NCBI GenBank assembly: GCA_003539755.1
Contig: DPOH01000050.1
Coordinates: forward strand, 1 to 6,201
Direction of reading: 5' to 3'
Length of the DNA: 6,201 bases
Origin: Clostridium sp.
GTDB taxonomy: Bacteria; Bacillota; Clostridia; Clostridiales; Clostridiaceae
Shown: piece by piece, positions 1 to 5,639 of the stretch
Position numbering within the stretch: position 1 is the first letter of the stretch
Layout: each line of letters opens with the position of its first letter
Notes under the pieces: model-generated
Database searches by the model: none
Seen by the model: only the letters and a program-made list of their open reading frames with translations
Told to the model about the DNA's origin: nothing
Position numbers and translations under genes: made by a program

Positions 1-1484
1 AATCCTTTTCCTGCTTCTCCTGCTCTTGCACTTTCGATTCCTGCATTTAAAGATAAAAGATTAGTTTGCTCTGAAATTCCTTTTATTAAACCAATTATAT
101 TTTGCATCTTATCGCTTGCTTCAAAAACATTTTTTATTTTCTTATCAAGTATGTTCATTGATTCATCTATCTTTTGTATACTATTATCAAGTTCTAATAT
201 ATCACTCTTACTTACATGTGAAATTTCCATAGTTTGTCCCATATTAGAACTTACTATATTTTCTAATTCCGAACATTCTTCCATTGATTGTGCAAGTGAT
301 ACAGTATTTTCAGCACTTTGAGTTACTGTAGATGCAATTTGTGTCATAGTCTCTTTAAATTCTTCCATAGCTTGAGATTGTGTTTTGGATGCTTCAAATA
401 ATTTATGAGATAATTTCTGCCCTGATTCACCTTGATTTTGCATATCCTTTGATAAGGATATTAGATTTCCAATTTTATCTTTCATTTTTATTGAATATTT
501 TTTTAGGGTATCAGCCATAATTCCAATTTCATCATTACTTGTTGTTTCTACTTCAACTGTTAAATTTCCATCTATCATTTCAGTTAGACCTTTTGTTATA
601 CTAGATACAGGTTTTGTAACTTTTCTTATAAGTAACATTTGGATTAATAAACCAATAATCATAACAACACTTATACATGATATTACAAATATATTAGCCC
701 CATTAAGTCTTTTAAATACTGTACTACTATCTAAATATGAAATAATAGCCCATGATGTACCTTCAATTTTTGAATTACATATTATATGACCATTTTTATC
801 TTGTATACCTTCGCTACTTGTTAAATTTTCTGCTATTTCACCATCTGAAATTTTACTTCCAATTATACTTTTGTCTGAATGTGCTATTACAGTATTATTA
901 CTTAAATCAATAACTATATTTTTAGCATGCTCTATAACATCTAATTGACTTACTTCATCACTTAATTCATCTAAGTATATATCTCCACAGACAATAGTTC
1001 CATCCTTTATTTTTCTTGTTGCAGTCACTACTAATTCTCCTGAATTTGCATCTTTATAAACGTGACCTAATTCAAATTTATCAGTATGTTCTTGGCCTTC
1101 CTTATACCATTCTTTCTGCTTTACATCGCCTTCTAGAATATAATCTGTTGAATCTAAATATCTTCCATCTGAAGTATACAAATAGATACCTGCACCTAAT
1201 CCATATTTTCCATTTAACGATTTGATATACTCTTCATTTATTCCATTAGCCTCTATTGAATCTGCAATTACATTTAATTGTGATAATATTGTAGTTATAT
1301 ACTTTGATATACCAATACTCTCCTCTTCAGTACCTAATGAAATTAAATTATATGTCGATTCATGTATTGTTTCTCTAGTATACAAATAATAAATACCTGT
1401 ACTAATTGCAGATATCAATATCATAATGGACATTGTGGTTGATAATATTTTTTTACTCAATTTACCTCTCTTTACTTTCTTCAT
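1..1484 (-). CDS. Methyl-accepting chemotaxis protein (dCache-HAMP-signalling domain), 3' end outside window
   Basis: This is a membrane chemoreceptor that would sense an extracytoplasmic ligand and control the CheA kinase through CheW. The frame is open from the ATG at 1484 to the window edge, giving 494 codons. A TM helix lies at about residues 13-35. An extracytoplasmic region of roughly 36-260 has dCache-like features (KEWY at 124-127, HVYKD at 141-145, GDIYLD from 167). A second TM helix spans about 263-286, and a HAMP domain starts near RKVTKP (287-292) with its DEIG motif at 318-321. The cytoplasmic helix then leads to the hairpin tip, EQTNLLSLNAGIESARAGE (472-490), the family's most conserved segment. 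The missing part is the returning helix of the hairpin. The start is supported by GGAGGG six bases upstream (1491-1496). A sigma-28-type promoter precedes it, consistent with co-regulation with motility genes. The ligand cannot be told from the sequence. The family call is near certain. Confidence 0.96.
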   Translation of the reverse strand, partial: MKKVKRGKLSKKILSTTMSIMILISAISTGIYYLYTRETIHESTYNLISLGTEEESIGISKYITTILSQLNVIADSIEANGINEEYIKSLNGKYGLGAGIYLYTSDGRYLDSTDYILEGDVKQKEWYKEGQEHTDKFELGHVYKDANSGELVVTATRKIKDGTIVCGDIYLDELSDEVSQLDVIEHAKNIVIDLSNNTVIAHSDKSIIGSKISDGEIAENLTSSEGIQDKNGHIICNSKIEGTSWAIISYLDSSTVFKRLNGANIFVISCISVVMIIGLLIQMLLIRKVTKPVSSITKGLTEMIDGNLTVEVETTSNDEIGIMADTLKKYSIKMKDKIGNLISLSKDMQNQGESGQKLSHKLFEASKTQSQAMEEFKETMTQIASTVTQSAENTVSLAQSMEECSELENIVSSNMGQTMEISHVSKSDILELDNSIQKIDESMNILDKKIKNVFEASDKMQNIIGLIKGISEQTNLLSLNAGIESARAGEAGKG

Positions 1485-1529
1485 CAGTTACCCTCCAATA
1501 CTTTTAACTATAAAATTTTCTTACTATTA

Positions 1530-1556
1530 TTATCGCCCACTTTATAAACAAGTTTA
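1530..1556 (-). promoter_or_regulatory. Candidate sigma-28 (SigD/FliA-type) promoter for the chemoreceptor gene
   Basis: On the minus strand TAAA (1556-1553) is followed by exactly 15 bases and then GGCGATAA (1537-1530). The Bacillus SigD consensus is TAAA-N15-GCCGATAT, so the -35 is perfect, the spacing is exact and the -10 matches at 6 of 8 positions, including the CGATA core. Initiation would fall near 1523, leaving about 40 nt before the ATG at 1484 with a GGAGGG ribosome binding site. The position upstream of a chemoreceptor is where this promoter class is expected. No comparable sigma-A promoter was seen in the same interval. Confidence 0.66.
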
Positions 1557-1587
1557 CTCAATATGCCATATATTTTAAAAAATTATC

Positions 1588-1635
1588 AAAAATATATTGT
1601 TTGATATATTAATATAATATTTTTCAACAATATAT
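1588..1635 (-). terminator. AT-only hairpin terminator after the ABC-F gene
   Basis: The minus strand carries ATATATTGTT (1635-1626) and its exact complement AACAATATAT (1601-1592), directly followed by a short U run (1591-1588) and another poly-U stretch about eight bases on. Inside the 24-nt loop is a second nested pairing (ATATTA with TAATAT), so the whole can fold as one long rod. It begins about 18 bases after the ABC-F stop codon. The stem has only two G-C pairs, so termination may be leaky, but the placement and U tract favour this role. Confidence 0.5.
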
Positions 1636-1652
1636 ATTAAAAATTATTTATT

Positions 1653-3611
1653 TCAGCAGATATTATCCCATTCTTCCATAAAACATTCTAATTGCTTTTC
1701 CAAATCGCCTTTTTCTTTATAAAGTTTAGAAGCTTCATCATAATTGGAACCACATTCAATTAGCTTTTCATCAATAACTTTAATCTTTTCTTCTAAGCAA
1801 AGTATATTTTCTTCAAGCTTTATGCGTCTATTTTCTTGCTTACGCTTTTCTCTCTGTTGTTCCTTTTGAGCTTTCCAGTCTTGAGCAGAATCTTGAACAG
1901 GGCCTTTATCCAATTCATGTTCCTTAGCTTTATTAATGATATTATTTGAGCTTGATGATTTCACTATATCTTCACTTAAAACCCTCTTACTTTTTTCATA
2001 TTTGTAATAATCATAATTTCCTTTGTAAGTAGTAAATTTATGATTTTCAACCTCAACTACTGTTGTACTCATTTTATTTAAAAAATATCTATCATGAGAA
2101 ATAAAGAATACTGTACCTTTGAATTTTCCCAAAGCCTCTTCTAAGGTATCAATTGAACTTATATCAAGGTGATTAGTAGGTTCATCTAATATTAATAAAT
2201 TTATATCATTATAAAGTAATTGACTTAGTTTAACTCTTATTCGTTCTCCACCAGACAAATGCTTAAGTTTTTTAAATACATCTGCACCAAAAAACATGAA
2301 TTTAGATAAATATTCTCTAGCCTTCCCTTCTAATATATTGATATTACTTCTAAACTCTTCTAGGATTGTTGCATCTTCATTATCAAAAATGATATTTTGA
2401 GGTAAATATGCATACTTCACACTATCTCCTAAAATAATACTTCCACTATCTACACTATCTTTACCAAGAAGCATCTTTAAAAATGTTGTTTTACCACAGC
2501 CATTTGCACCTATTAGACCTACTCTTTCCTTAAAATTTACAAGCATATGCGCATTTTCAAAAAGAATTTTATCATCATATCTTTTACATAAATCTTTTAC
2601 CTTAATTACTTCATTTCCAGACCTTTCAGTTTCATTAAAATTAAGCTTTACATTTGTCTTATCAAACTTTGGCTTTTCTATTCTCTGAATTTTATTTAAT
2701 GCCTTCTGCATACTTGCTGCCCTTTTAAAAAACTTAGGGTTATCAGCTCTTTTAGCCCACTCTCTCAAATCCTTTATAGCCTTTTCCATAGCTGCAATCT
2801 GCTTCTGTTGTTCTTTATACTGATTAAACTGAATCATCATATTATCTTCTTTTTGTTTTATATATGAAGAATAATTGCCATTATAGGTTTCACTTCTCAT
2901 ATCTTCAATTTCTATAATTTTTGTAACTACATTATCTAAAAAATATCTATCATGAGATACGATTATTACCATACCCTTATAATTTCTCAAATAACCTTCA
3001 AGCCATTCACAAGATTCCATATCTAGATGATTTGTAGGTTCATCCAAAAGAAGTATATCTGGATTTTCTAGTAATATCCTTCCAAGCATTACTCTTGTCT
3101 TTTCTCCACCACTTAAAAGATTAAAATTCATCTTACAAAGGCTTTTATTTATCTTAAGTCCTGTGCATACTTTACTTAATTTTTCTTCTATATCATATCC
3201 ACCTAACGAATCATAATGCTCCTGTAATCTGCTATATCTTTTAAGAGCCTTCTCAAGATCTTCTCCACTTAATAAAGCCATATCCTCTTCTAAACCTTTA
3301 ATTTCCTTATCAATTTTATAAGTTTCTTCAAATGCTAAGTTTAATACATCCATAACATTTAACTCATCAGAATAATGTGGAATCTGATCCAGATAGCTTA
3401 TTTTAGCATCCTTTGGAATAAATAAACTCCCCTTATCGTCCCTTGTTAATGTAATAATTCCAGCAATTAATTTTAATAATGTACTCTTTCCAGTACCATT
3501 ATCTCCAACAATTCCAACCTTTTCTCCATCATATATCTTAAAGCTTACATCTTCAAAAATCTGTGTTGAATCCATATATTTTTTTAAGTTACTTACTGCT
3601 AATTCTATCAT
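1653..3611 (-). CDS. ABC-F family ATPase (ribosome-acting, duplicated ATP-binding cassettes)
   Basis: This is a soluble 652-residue protein with two ABC cassettes and no membrane segments. ABC-F proteins bind the ribosomal E site and either relieve stalled translation or displace antibiotics. Cassette 1 shows Walker A GDNGTGKST (36-44), Q76, LSGGE (166-170), Walker B ILLLDEP (186-192, catalytic E191) and H220. The charged interdomain linker, which in this family reaches toward the P-site tRNA, spans about 245-330. Cassette 2 shows Walker A GANGCGKTT (368-376), Q405, LSGGE (452-456), ILDEP with E477, and H506. A lysine/glutamate-rich, probably coiled-coil tail runs from about 545 to 652, as in YdiF/Uup-like members. 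All catalytic residues are present. The ATG at 3611 has GGGGAGA seven bases upstream. Expression appears to be controlled by an attenuating leader (3612-3890), which favours an inducible, possibly resistance-related role. The subfamily and any antibiotic spectrum cannot be assigned by eye. Confidence 0.95.
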   Translation of the reverse strand: MIELAVSNLKKYMDSTQIFEDVSFKIYDGEKVGIVGDNGTGKSTLLKLIAGIITLTRDDKGSLFIPKDAKISYLDQIPHYSDELNVMDVLNLAFEETYKIDKEIKGLEEDMALLSGEDLEKALKRYSRLQEHYDSLGGYDIEEKLSKVCTGLKINKSLCKMNFNLLSGGEKTRVMLGRILLENPDILLLDEPTNHLDMESCEWLEGYLRNYKGMVIIVSHDRYFLDNVVTKIIEIEDMRSETYNGNYSSYIKQKEDNMMIQFNQYKEQQKQIAAMEKAIKDLREWAKRADNPKFFKRAASMQKALNKIQRIEKPKFDKTNVKLNFNETERSGNEVIKVKDLCKRYDDKILFENAHMLVNFKERVGLIGANGCGKTTFLKMLLGKDSVDSGSIILGDSVKYAYLPQNIIFDNEDATILEEFRSNINILEGKAREYLSKFMFFGADVFKKLKHLSGGERIRVKLSQLLYNDINLLILDEPTNHLDISSIDTLEEALGKFKGTVFFISHDRYFLNKMSTTVVEVENHKFTTYKGNYDYYKYEKSKRVLSEDIVKSSSSNNIINKAKEHELDKGPVQDSAQDWKAQKEQQREKRKQENRRIKLEENILCLEEKIKVIDEKLIECGSNYDEASKLYKEKGDLEKQLECFMEEWDNIC

Positions 3612-3669
3612 ATCGTTTCTCCCCGTAATCTAATTATTTTATATTTGTACTTATTAATTTTTTGCATAC

Positions 3670-3713
3670 AAAAAAGAACATAAAAGATATTATTAAAATA
3701 CTTAAATGTTCTT
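3670..3713 (-). terminator. Intrinsic terminator (attenuator) in the ABC-F leader
   Basis: AAGAACAT (3713-3706) pairs perfectly with ATGTTCTT (3681-3674). An inner extension, AAGTATT with AATATCTT (one bulge), lies beyond a 2-nt symmetric mismatch. The stem runs into six U residues (3675-3670). It lies about 58 bases upstream of the ABC-F ATG and downstream of the promoter and leader ORF, so it would end transcripts before the gene. Its 5' arm shares five bases (3713-3709) with the P3 antiterminator, so the two structures cannot coexist. Confidence 0.72.
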
Positions 3714-3767
3714 ACAAGATTTACTGCTTATCTTATTTTTATATCTTAAGAATAATGAAATGAATTC

Positions 3768-3863
3768 CTAAAAAAGGGCGCAGTAATCCTGTATCACTTC
3801 AAAAATGTATGTTTTTGAAAGTGCACTACTGCTGCAAACTGGTGTATAGCCTAGTTTCATCAT
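3768..3863 (-). CDS. 31-residue leader peptide of the ABC-F gene
   Basis: This small ORF is too short for ordinary gene callers. AGGAGG (3877-3872) sits eight bases before ATG-ATG, and the frame reads MMKLGYTPVCSSSALS, continues to residue 31 (...DYCALF) and ends at TAG (3770-3768). The ribosome binding site is as good as any in the window and no other well-spaced start uses it. The second half of the ORF overlaps pairing segments P1 and P2, so its translation would alter the RNA fold upstream of the terminator. The peptide has no recognisable domain, signal or TM segment. Its likely role is to position or stall the ribosome rather than act as a protein; this is inferred. It contains a serine run (11-13) and ends in an aromatic/hydrophobic tail. 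I know no named leader peptide that it matches. Confidence 0.62.
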   Translation of the reverse strand: MMKLGYTPVCSSSALSKTYIFEVIQDYCALF

Positions 3864-3896
3864 TTCATTATCCTCCTCTCCAAATCCATAATACTT

Positions 3897-3925
3897 ATTA
3901 TACCATATTATATTTTATTTGTAAA
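3897..3925 (-). promoter_or_regulatory. Sigma-A promoter of the ABC-F leader transcript (extended -10)
   Basis: TTTACA (3925-3920), a 17-base spacer and TATAAT (3902-3897) give a 5/6 -35, ideal spacing and a perfect -10. The spacer ends in TGG, so the -10 is also of the extended TGn type. Initiation is expected near 3890, about 13 bases before the leader SD. The -35 overlaps the last codons of the esterase remnant, so the promoter sits at the edge of decayed coding sequence. Confidence 0.75.
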
Positions 3926-4155
3926 TCAAAAAATATTTATCTATCACAAATCTCATAACATCACTAGGCTTCTCTTTTATAAACTCACATTTATCATTAA
4001 AATTCATGGCATATGGCTCATCTACAGTATATAGGCGTGTTTTTACCAGCAGGTGGTGCAACAAAAGGTATTCCTTTAAAGCTTGTTATACGAGGATCTG
4101 CTGCTGGCAACCCTTGAACTATTCCATTTTCAACTTCTACTTTTCTAAGAAACAT
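3915..4155 (-). pseudogene. Type-B carboxylesterase remnant with large internal deletion
   Basis: From ATG 4155 the frame reads MFLRKVEVENGIVQG then LPAADPRITSFKGIPFVAPP and AGKN. This matches the N-terminus of clostridial para-nitrobenzyl-type carboxylesterases (VENG.V.GLPAADPRITSFKGIPFAAPP.GENRW). At the point where NRW should follow, the match stops and the frame ends at TGA (4018-4020), 45 codons in. In the adjacent frame, from about 4028 to TAA at 3915, the sequence reads YTVDEPYAMNFNDKCEF then IKEKPSDVMRFVIDKYF, which resembles this family's C-terminus. A full-length member has about 500 residues, so roughly 400 or more codons, including the nucleophile Ser, the acid and His, are missing. 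An SD (GAAAGGAG, about 4166-4173) is still present ten bases before the ATG, so the loss may be recent. The N-terminal assignment is firm; the C-terminal one is by family memory. A 45-residue peptide could still be made. Confidence 0.72.
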
Positions 4156-4484
4156 AATCTCAAAACTCCTTTCATTAAAACCAATAAAATAATAAATAAT
4201 TCAACATCCAGTAAACTTTTTCATAAATGCCTAAAAAAATATAACAGCACTACACATTAAACATTATATTAACCATATAAATATAAACAGAAACTAAAAC
4301 TTCAAAAAAATATGTATCTATAATTGCTGCAAAAAACAAACAATTATAGATACAAAAGGTATTATTCATTCTCAAATTCATTTTAAACTTGCTGTTAATT
4401 TTATACAATAATATATTCTTAGAAAAAATTGATATATCCCAAGAATAACCACATAAATAATTGTATATAAAGAACTTAAATATA
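4156..4484. other. Intergenic gap between the esterase remnant and the deaminase gene
   Basis: This stretch of about 330 bases has no supportable gene on either strand. It holds the deaminase terminator (4304-4354) and the old esterase ribosome binding site (about 4166-4173). A perfect TATAAT on the minus strand (4268-4263) lacks a convincing -35 at usual spacing; it might be the remnant esterase promoter. The part from 4355 to 4484, between the deaminase stop and its terminator, is AT-rich and shows only a 7-bp inverted repeat without a U tract. Confidence 0.5.
4304..4354 (-). terminator. Intrinsic terminator downstream of the deaminase gene
   Basis: A perfect 14-bp inverted repeat (4354-4341 with 4326-4313, arms TGTATCTATAATTG and complement) encloses a 14-nt loop and is followed on the minus strand by UA and seven U residues (4310-4304). 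The U tract is on the correct side for minus-strand transcription from the deaminase gene, whose stop lies about 130 bases upstream. There is no comparable tract for the plus strand. Confidence 0.72.
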
Positions 4485-5456
4485 TTAGAAATAATTAGCT
4501 TCCTTCAATCCTGTAATTCGTATATGATTTAATTCCTCTACGCTTAATATACCTGACTTATATAAATTTAAATACTCCTGACTTACAGACTGATTAAAAA
4601 TAATTAAATCATCTGTATTAATAGTAACAGGTACTCCTGCATGATATAATAGCTTAATGGGATGATTTTCATATTCATCAATGATATTTAACATTACGTT
4701 GCTTGAAGGGCAAATATTAAGCTGTATTTTATGATTAGCCAGCCATTTCATAATAAAATCTGACTTGGCAGCAGCAATTCCATGATGAACTTCATCCAAT
4801 TCTAACTCTTCTACTGCCTCCATAACATCATCAGCACTACCAAATTCACCAACATGAGCCTTTAATCTAAGTCCATATTCCTTAGCCTTTCTATACATAA
4901 GCTTGAAATTTTTAATAGGCTGAGCAAATTCATTACAGCAAATATCAATAGATTTAAAAAATCCATAATGTAATAAGCTGTCCATTTCTGAAAGCTCCTT
5001 ATTTACATCACAACCTCTATCGTATGTAAGCTCTGGCATGAAAATAGTATTAGGTGAAATTTTTTTATTATACTTATTAAGTATTTTCATAAATGACTCC
5101 ATGCCACCTACAAGTTCAACTTCAGAAGAACTAAAACTCAAAACTAACACAGTAATATTATCATCATAAGCTTGCTTAAAAGCAGCTTCCCACCTTTTAA
5201 GCTGCCCTTCTAATCCAAAAGCTAAACACCTTATATTTTCACAATACCATTTCTGCATATGATCAATAGATTCAAACTTTTTAGGTGGTAATGGAATACT
5301 CTTACCACACCACTCAGAAATATATTTAACATTTCCTCCTCTTCCAGCATGACTATGAAGATCACTTTTGGGAATTGTAGCCAAATCCTTAAGTGAATTA
5401 TTTTCTAATGCTTCATAAAATCTTTTCTCCACTTTATCACTTCTTTCTATTTTCAA
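4485..5456 (-). CDS. Adenosine deaminase superfamily hydrolase (metal-dependent nucleoside/base deaminase-like)
   Basis: This is a cytosolic TIM-barrel amidohydrolase predicted to deaminate a purine nucleoside or related compound. In 323 residues the ADA active site is complete. H34 and H36 in SDLHSHAGRGGN are metal ligands. KAHVGE supplies ligand H201 and proton donor E204. VHHG contains the catalytic H225. CPSSN is at 249-253, and NTDD supplies metal ligand D282 and D283. Canonical ADA has LHxHLxGA at the first motif; the HSHAGRGGN version marks a divergent clostridial branch, so adenosine as substrate is not assured. The start is TTG (5456-5454); no ATG lies in frame near the N-terminus and no good SD precedes it. 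TTG places the first motif at residue 32, a usual distance for the family, and a promoter lies about 65 bases upstream. An in-frame GTG eight codons on is an alternative start. It appears monocistronic, with its own promoter and terminator. Confidence 0.88.
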   Translation of the reverse strand: MKIERSDKVEKRFYEALENNSLKDLATIPKSDLHSHAGRGGNVKYISEWCGKSIPLPPKKFESIDHMQKWYCENIRCLAFGLEGQLKRWEAAFKQAYDDNITVLVLSFSSSEVELVGGMESFMKILNKYNKKISPNTIFMPELTYDRGCDVNKELSEMDSLLHYGFFKSIDICCNEFAQPIKNFKLMYRKAKEYGLRLKAHVGEFGSADDVMEAVEELELDEVHHGIAAAKSDFIMKWLANHKIQLNICPSSNVMLNIIDEYENHPIKLLYHAGVPVTINTDDLIIFNQSVSQEYLNLYKSGILSVEELNHIRITGLKEANYF

Positions 5457-5527
5457 ATTAATGTATAGATACTCATCTTCAATAAATACTTATTACCTTT
5501 TAACTTGTATTAATGTTGTTATATAAA

Positions 5528-5555
5528 ATTATAAAGTAGATTTTTAAGCTGACAA
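5528..5555 (-). promoter_or_regulatory. Sigma-A promoter of the deaminase gene
   Basis: TTGTCA (5555-5550), a 16-base spacer and a perfect TATAAT (5533-5528) lie on the minus strand. Initiation would be near 5521, giving a leader of about 65 nt before the TTG start at 5456. No terminator or riboswitch-like fold was seen in that short leader. Confidence 0.68.
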
Positions 5556-5610
5556 TGATTTATTCTCATACATATTTGATATATACTAATAATCTAATGT
5601 TTATATACAA

Positions 5611-5624
5611 CGTAAGCGCTTAAT
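5611..5624. promoter_or_regulatory. cre-like palindrome between the deaminase and the upstream gene
   Basis: TAAGCGCTTA (5613-5622) is a perfect 10-bp palindrome. In the 14-base context it fits the CcpA operator pattern TGWAANCGNTNWCA at 11 of 14 positions, with the AANCGNT core intact but the outer bases off. It lies about 55-70 bases upstream of the deaminase -35 and just after the stop codon of the neighbouring gene. This could be a carbon-catabolite operator, another regulator's site, or chance. Confidence 0.25.
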
Positions 5625-5639
5625 TAAATATTATCTTTT

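Larger units (their letters stand above)
3612..3890 (-). promoter_or_regulatory. Transcribed leader with predicted translation-dependent attenuator upstream of the ABC-F gene
   Basis: This is the stretch between the predicted start site (about 3890) and the ABC-F ATG. It holds a 31-codon leader ORF and four competing pairings on the minus strand. P1 pairs GCAGTAGT (3832-3825) with ATTACTGC (3787-3780) and encloses a smaller stem (3823-3812 with 3805-3795). P2 pairs TACAGGATTACTGC (3793-3780) with GCAGTAAATCTTGTA (3727-3713), 14 pairs with one bulged A and one G-U. P3 pairs TTCTTAAGAT (3752-3743) with ATCTTGTAAGAA (3720-3709), 10 pairs with a 2-nt bulge. T is the terminator stem, 3713-3706 with 3681-3674. 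P1 excludes P2, P2 excludes P3, and P3 excludes T. A ribosome covering the 3' part of the leader ORF would hide one side of P2, leaving P3 free to block the terminator. The pairings are read directly; the switching logic is inferred. Leader-peptide attenuation is known for several ABC-F resistance genes in Firmicutes. Confidence 0.68.

Noticed and set aside
1016..1225. 69-codon plus-strand open frame
   Set aside because: It lies antisense inside the extracytoplasmic domain of the chemoreceptor, has a Leu/Tyr/Ile-rich composition expected from reading AT-rich coding DNA backwards, and has no SD.
3770..3832. P1 hairpin followed by six U residues as a second terminator in the leader
   Set aside because: Four unpaired bases (GCCC) separate the stem from the U run, the stem has a large internal asymmetry, and the U run is part of the leader ORF's final codons. 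It is better read as one alternative of the attenuator.
3860..3889. Nine-codon ORF starting with ATG at the predicted transcription start
   Set aside because: It has no room for an SD and would have to be leaderless; it overlaps the SD of the better supported 31-codon leader ORF. It might modulate that start, but nothing shows it.
4006..4260. 84-codon plus-strand open frame
   Set aside because: It is antisense to the carboxylesterase remnant, which gives a clear family match on the minus strand; the plus-strand product is low-complexity and unlike any family I know.
4414..4447. 7-bp inverted repeat TATTCTT/AAGAATA after the deaminase stop
   Set aside because: The stem is short, the loop is about 20 bases and no U tract follows on either strand; the perfect 14-bp hairpin further on is the credible terminator.
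5570..5608. TATATA-flanked imperfect dyad after the partial helicase-like gene
   Set aside because: It consists almost only of A and T with several mismatches and has no following U run, so it is not distinguishable from background in this composition.
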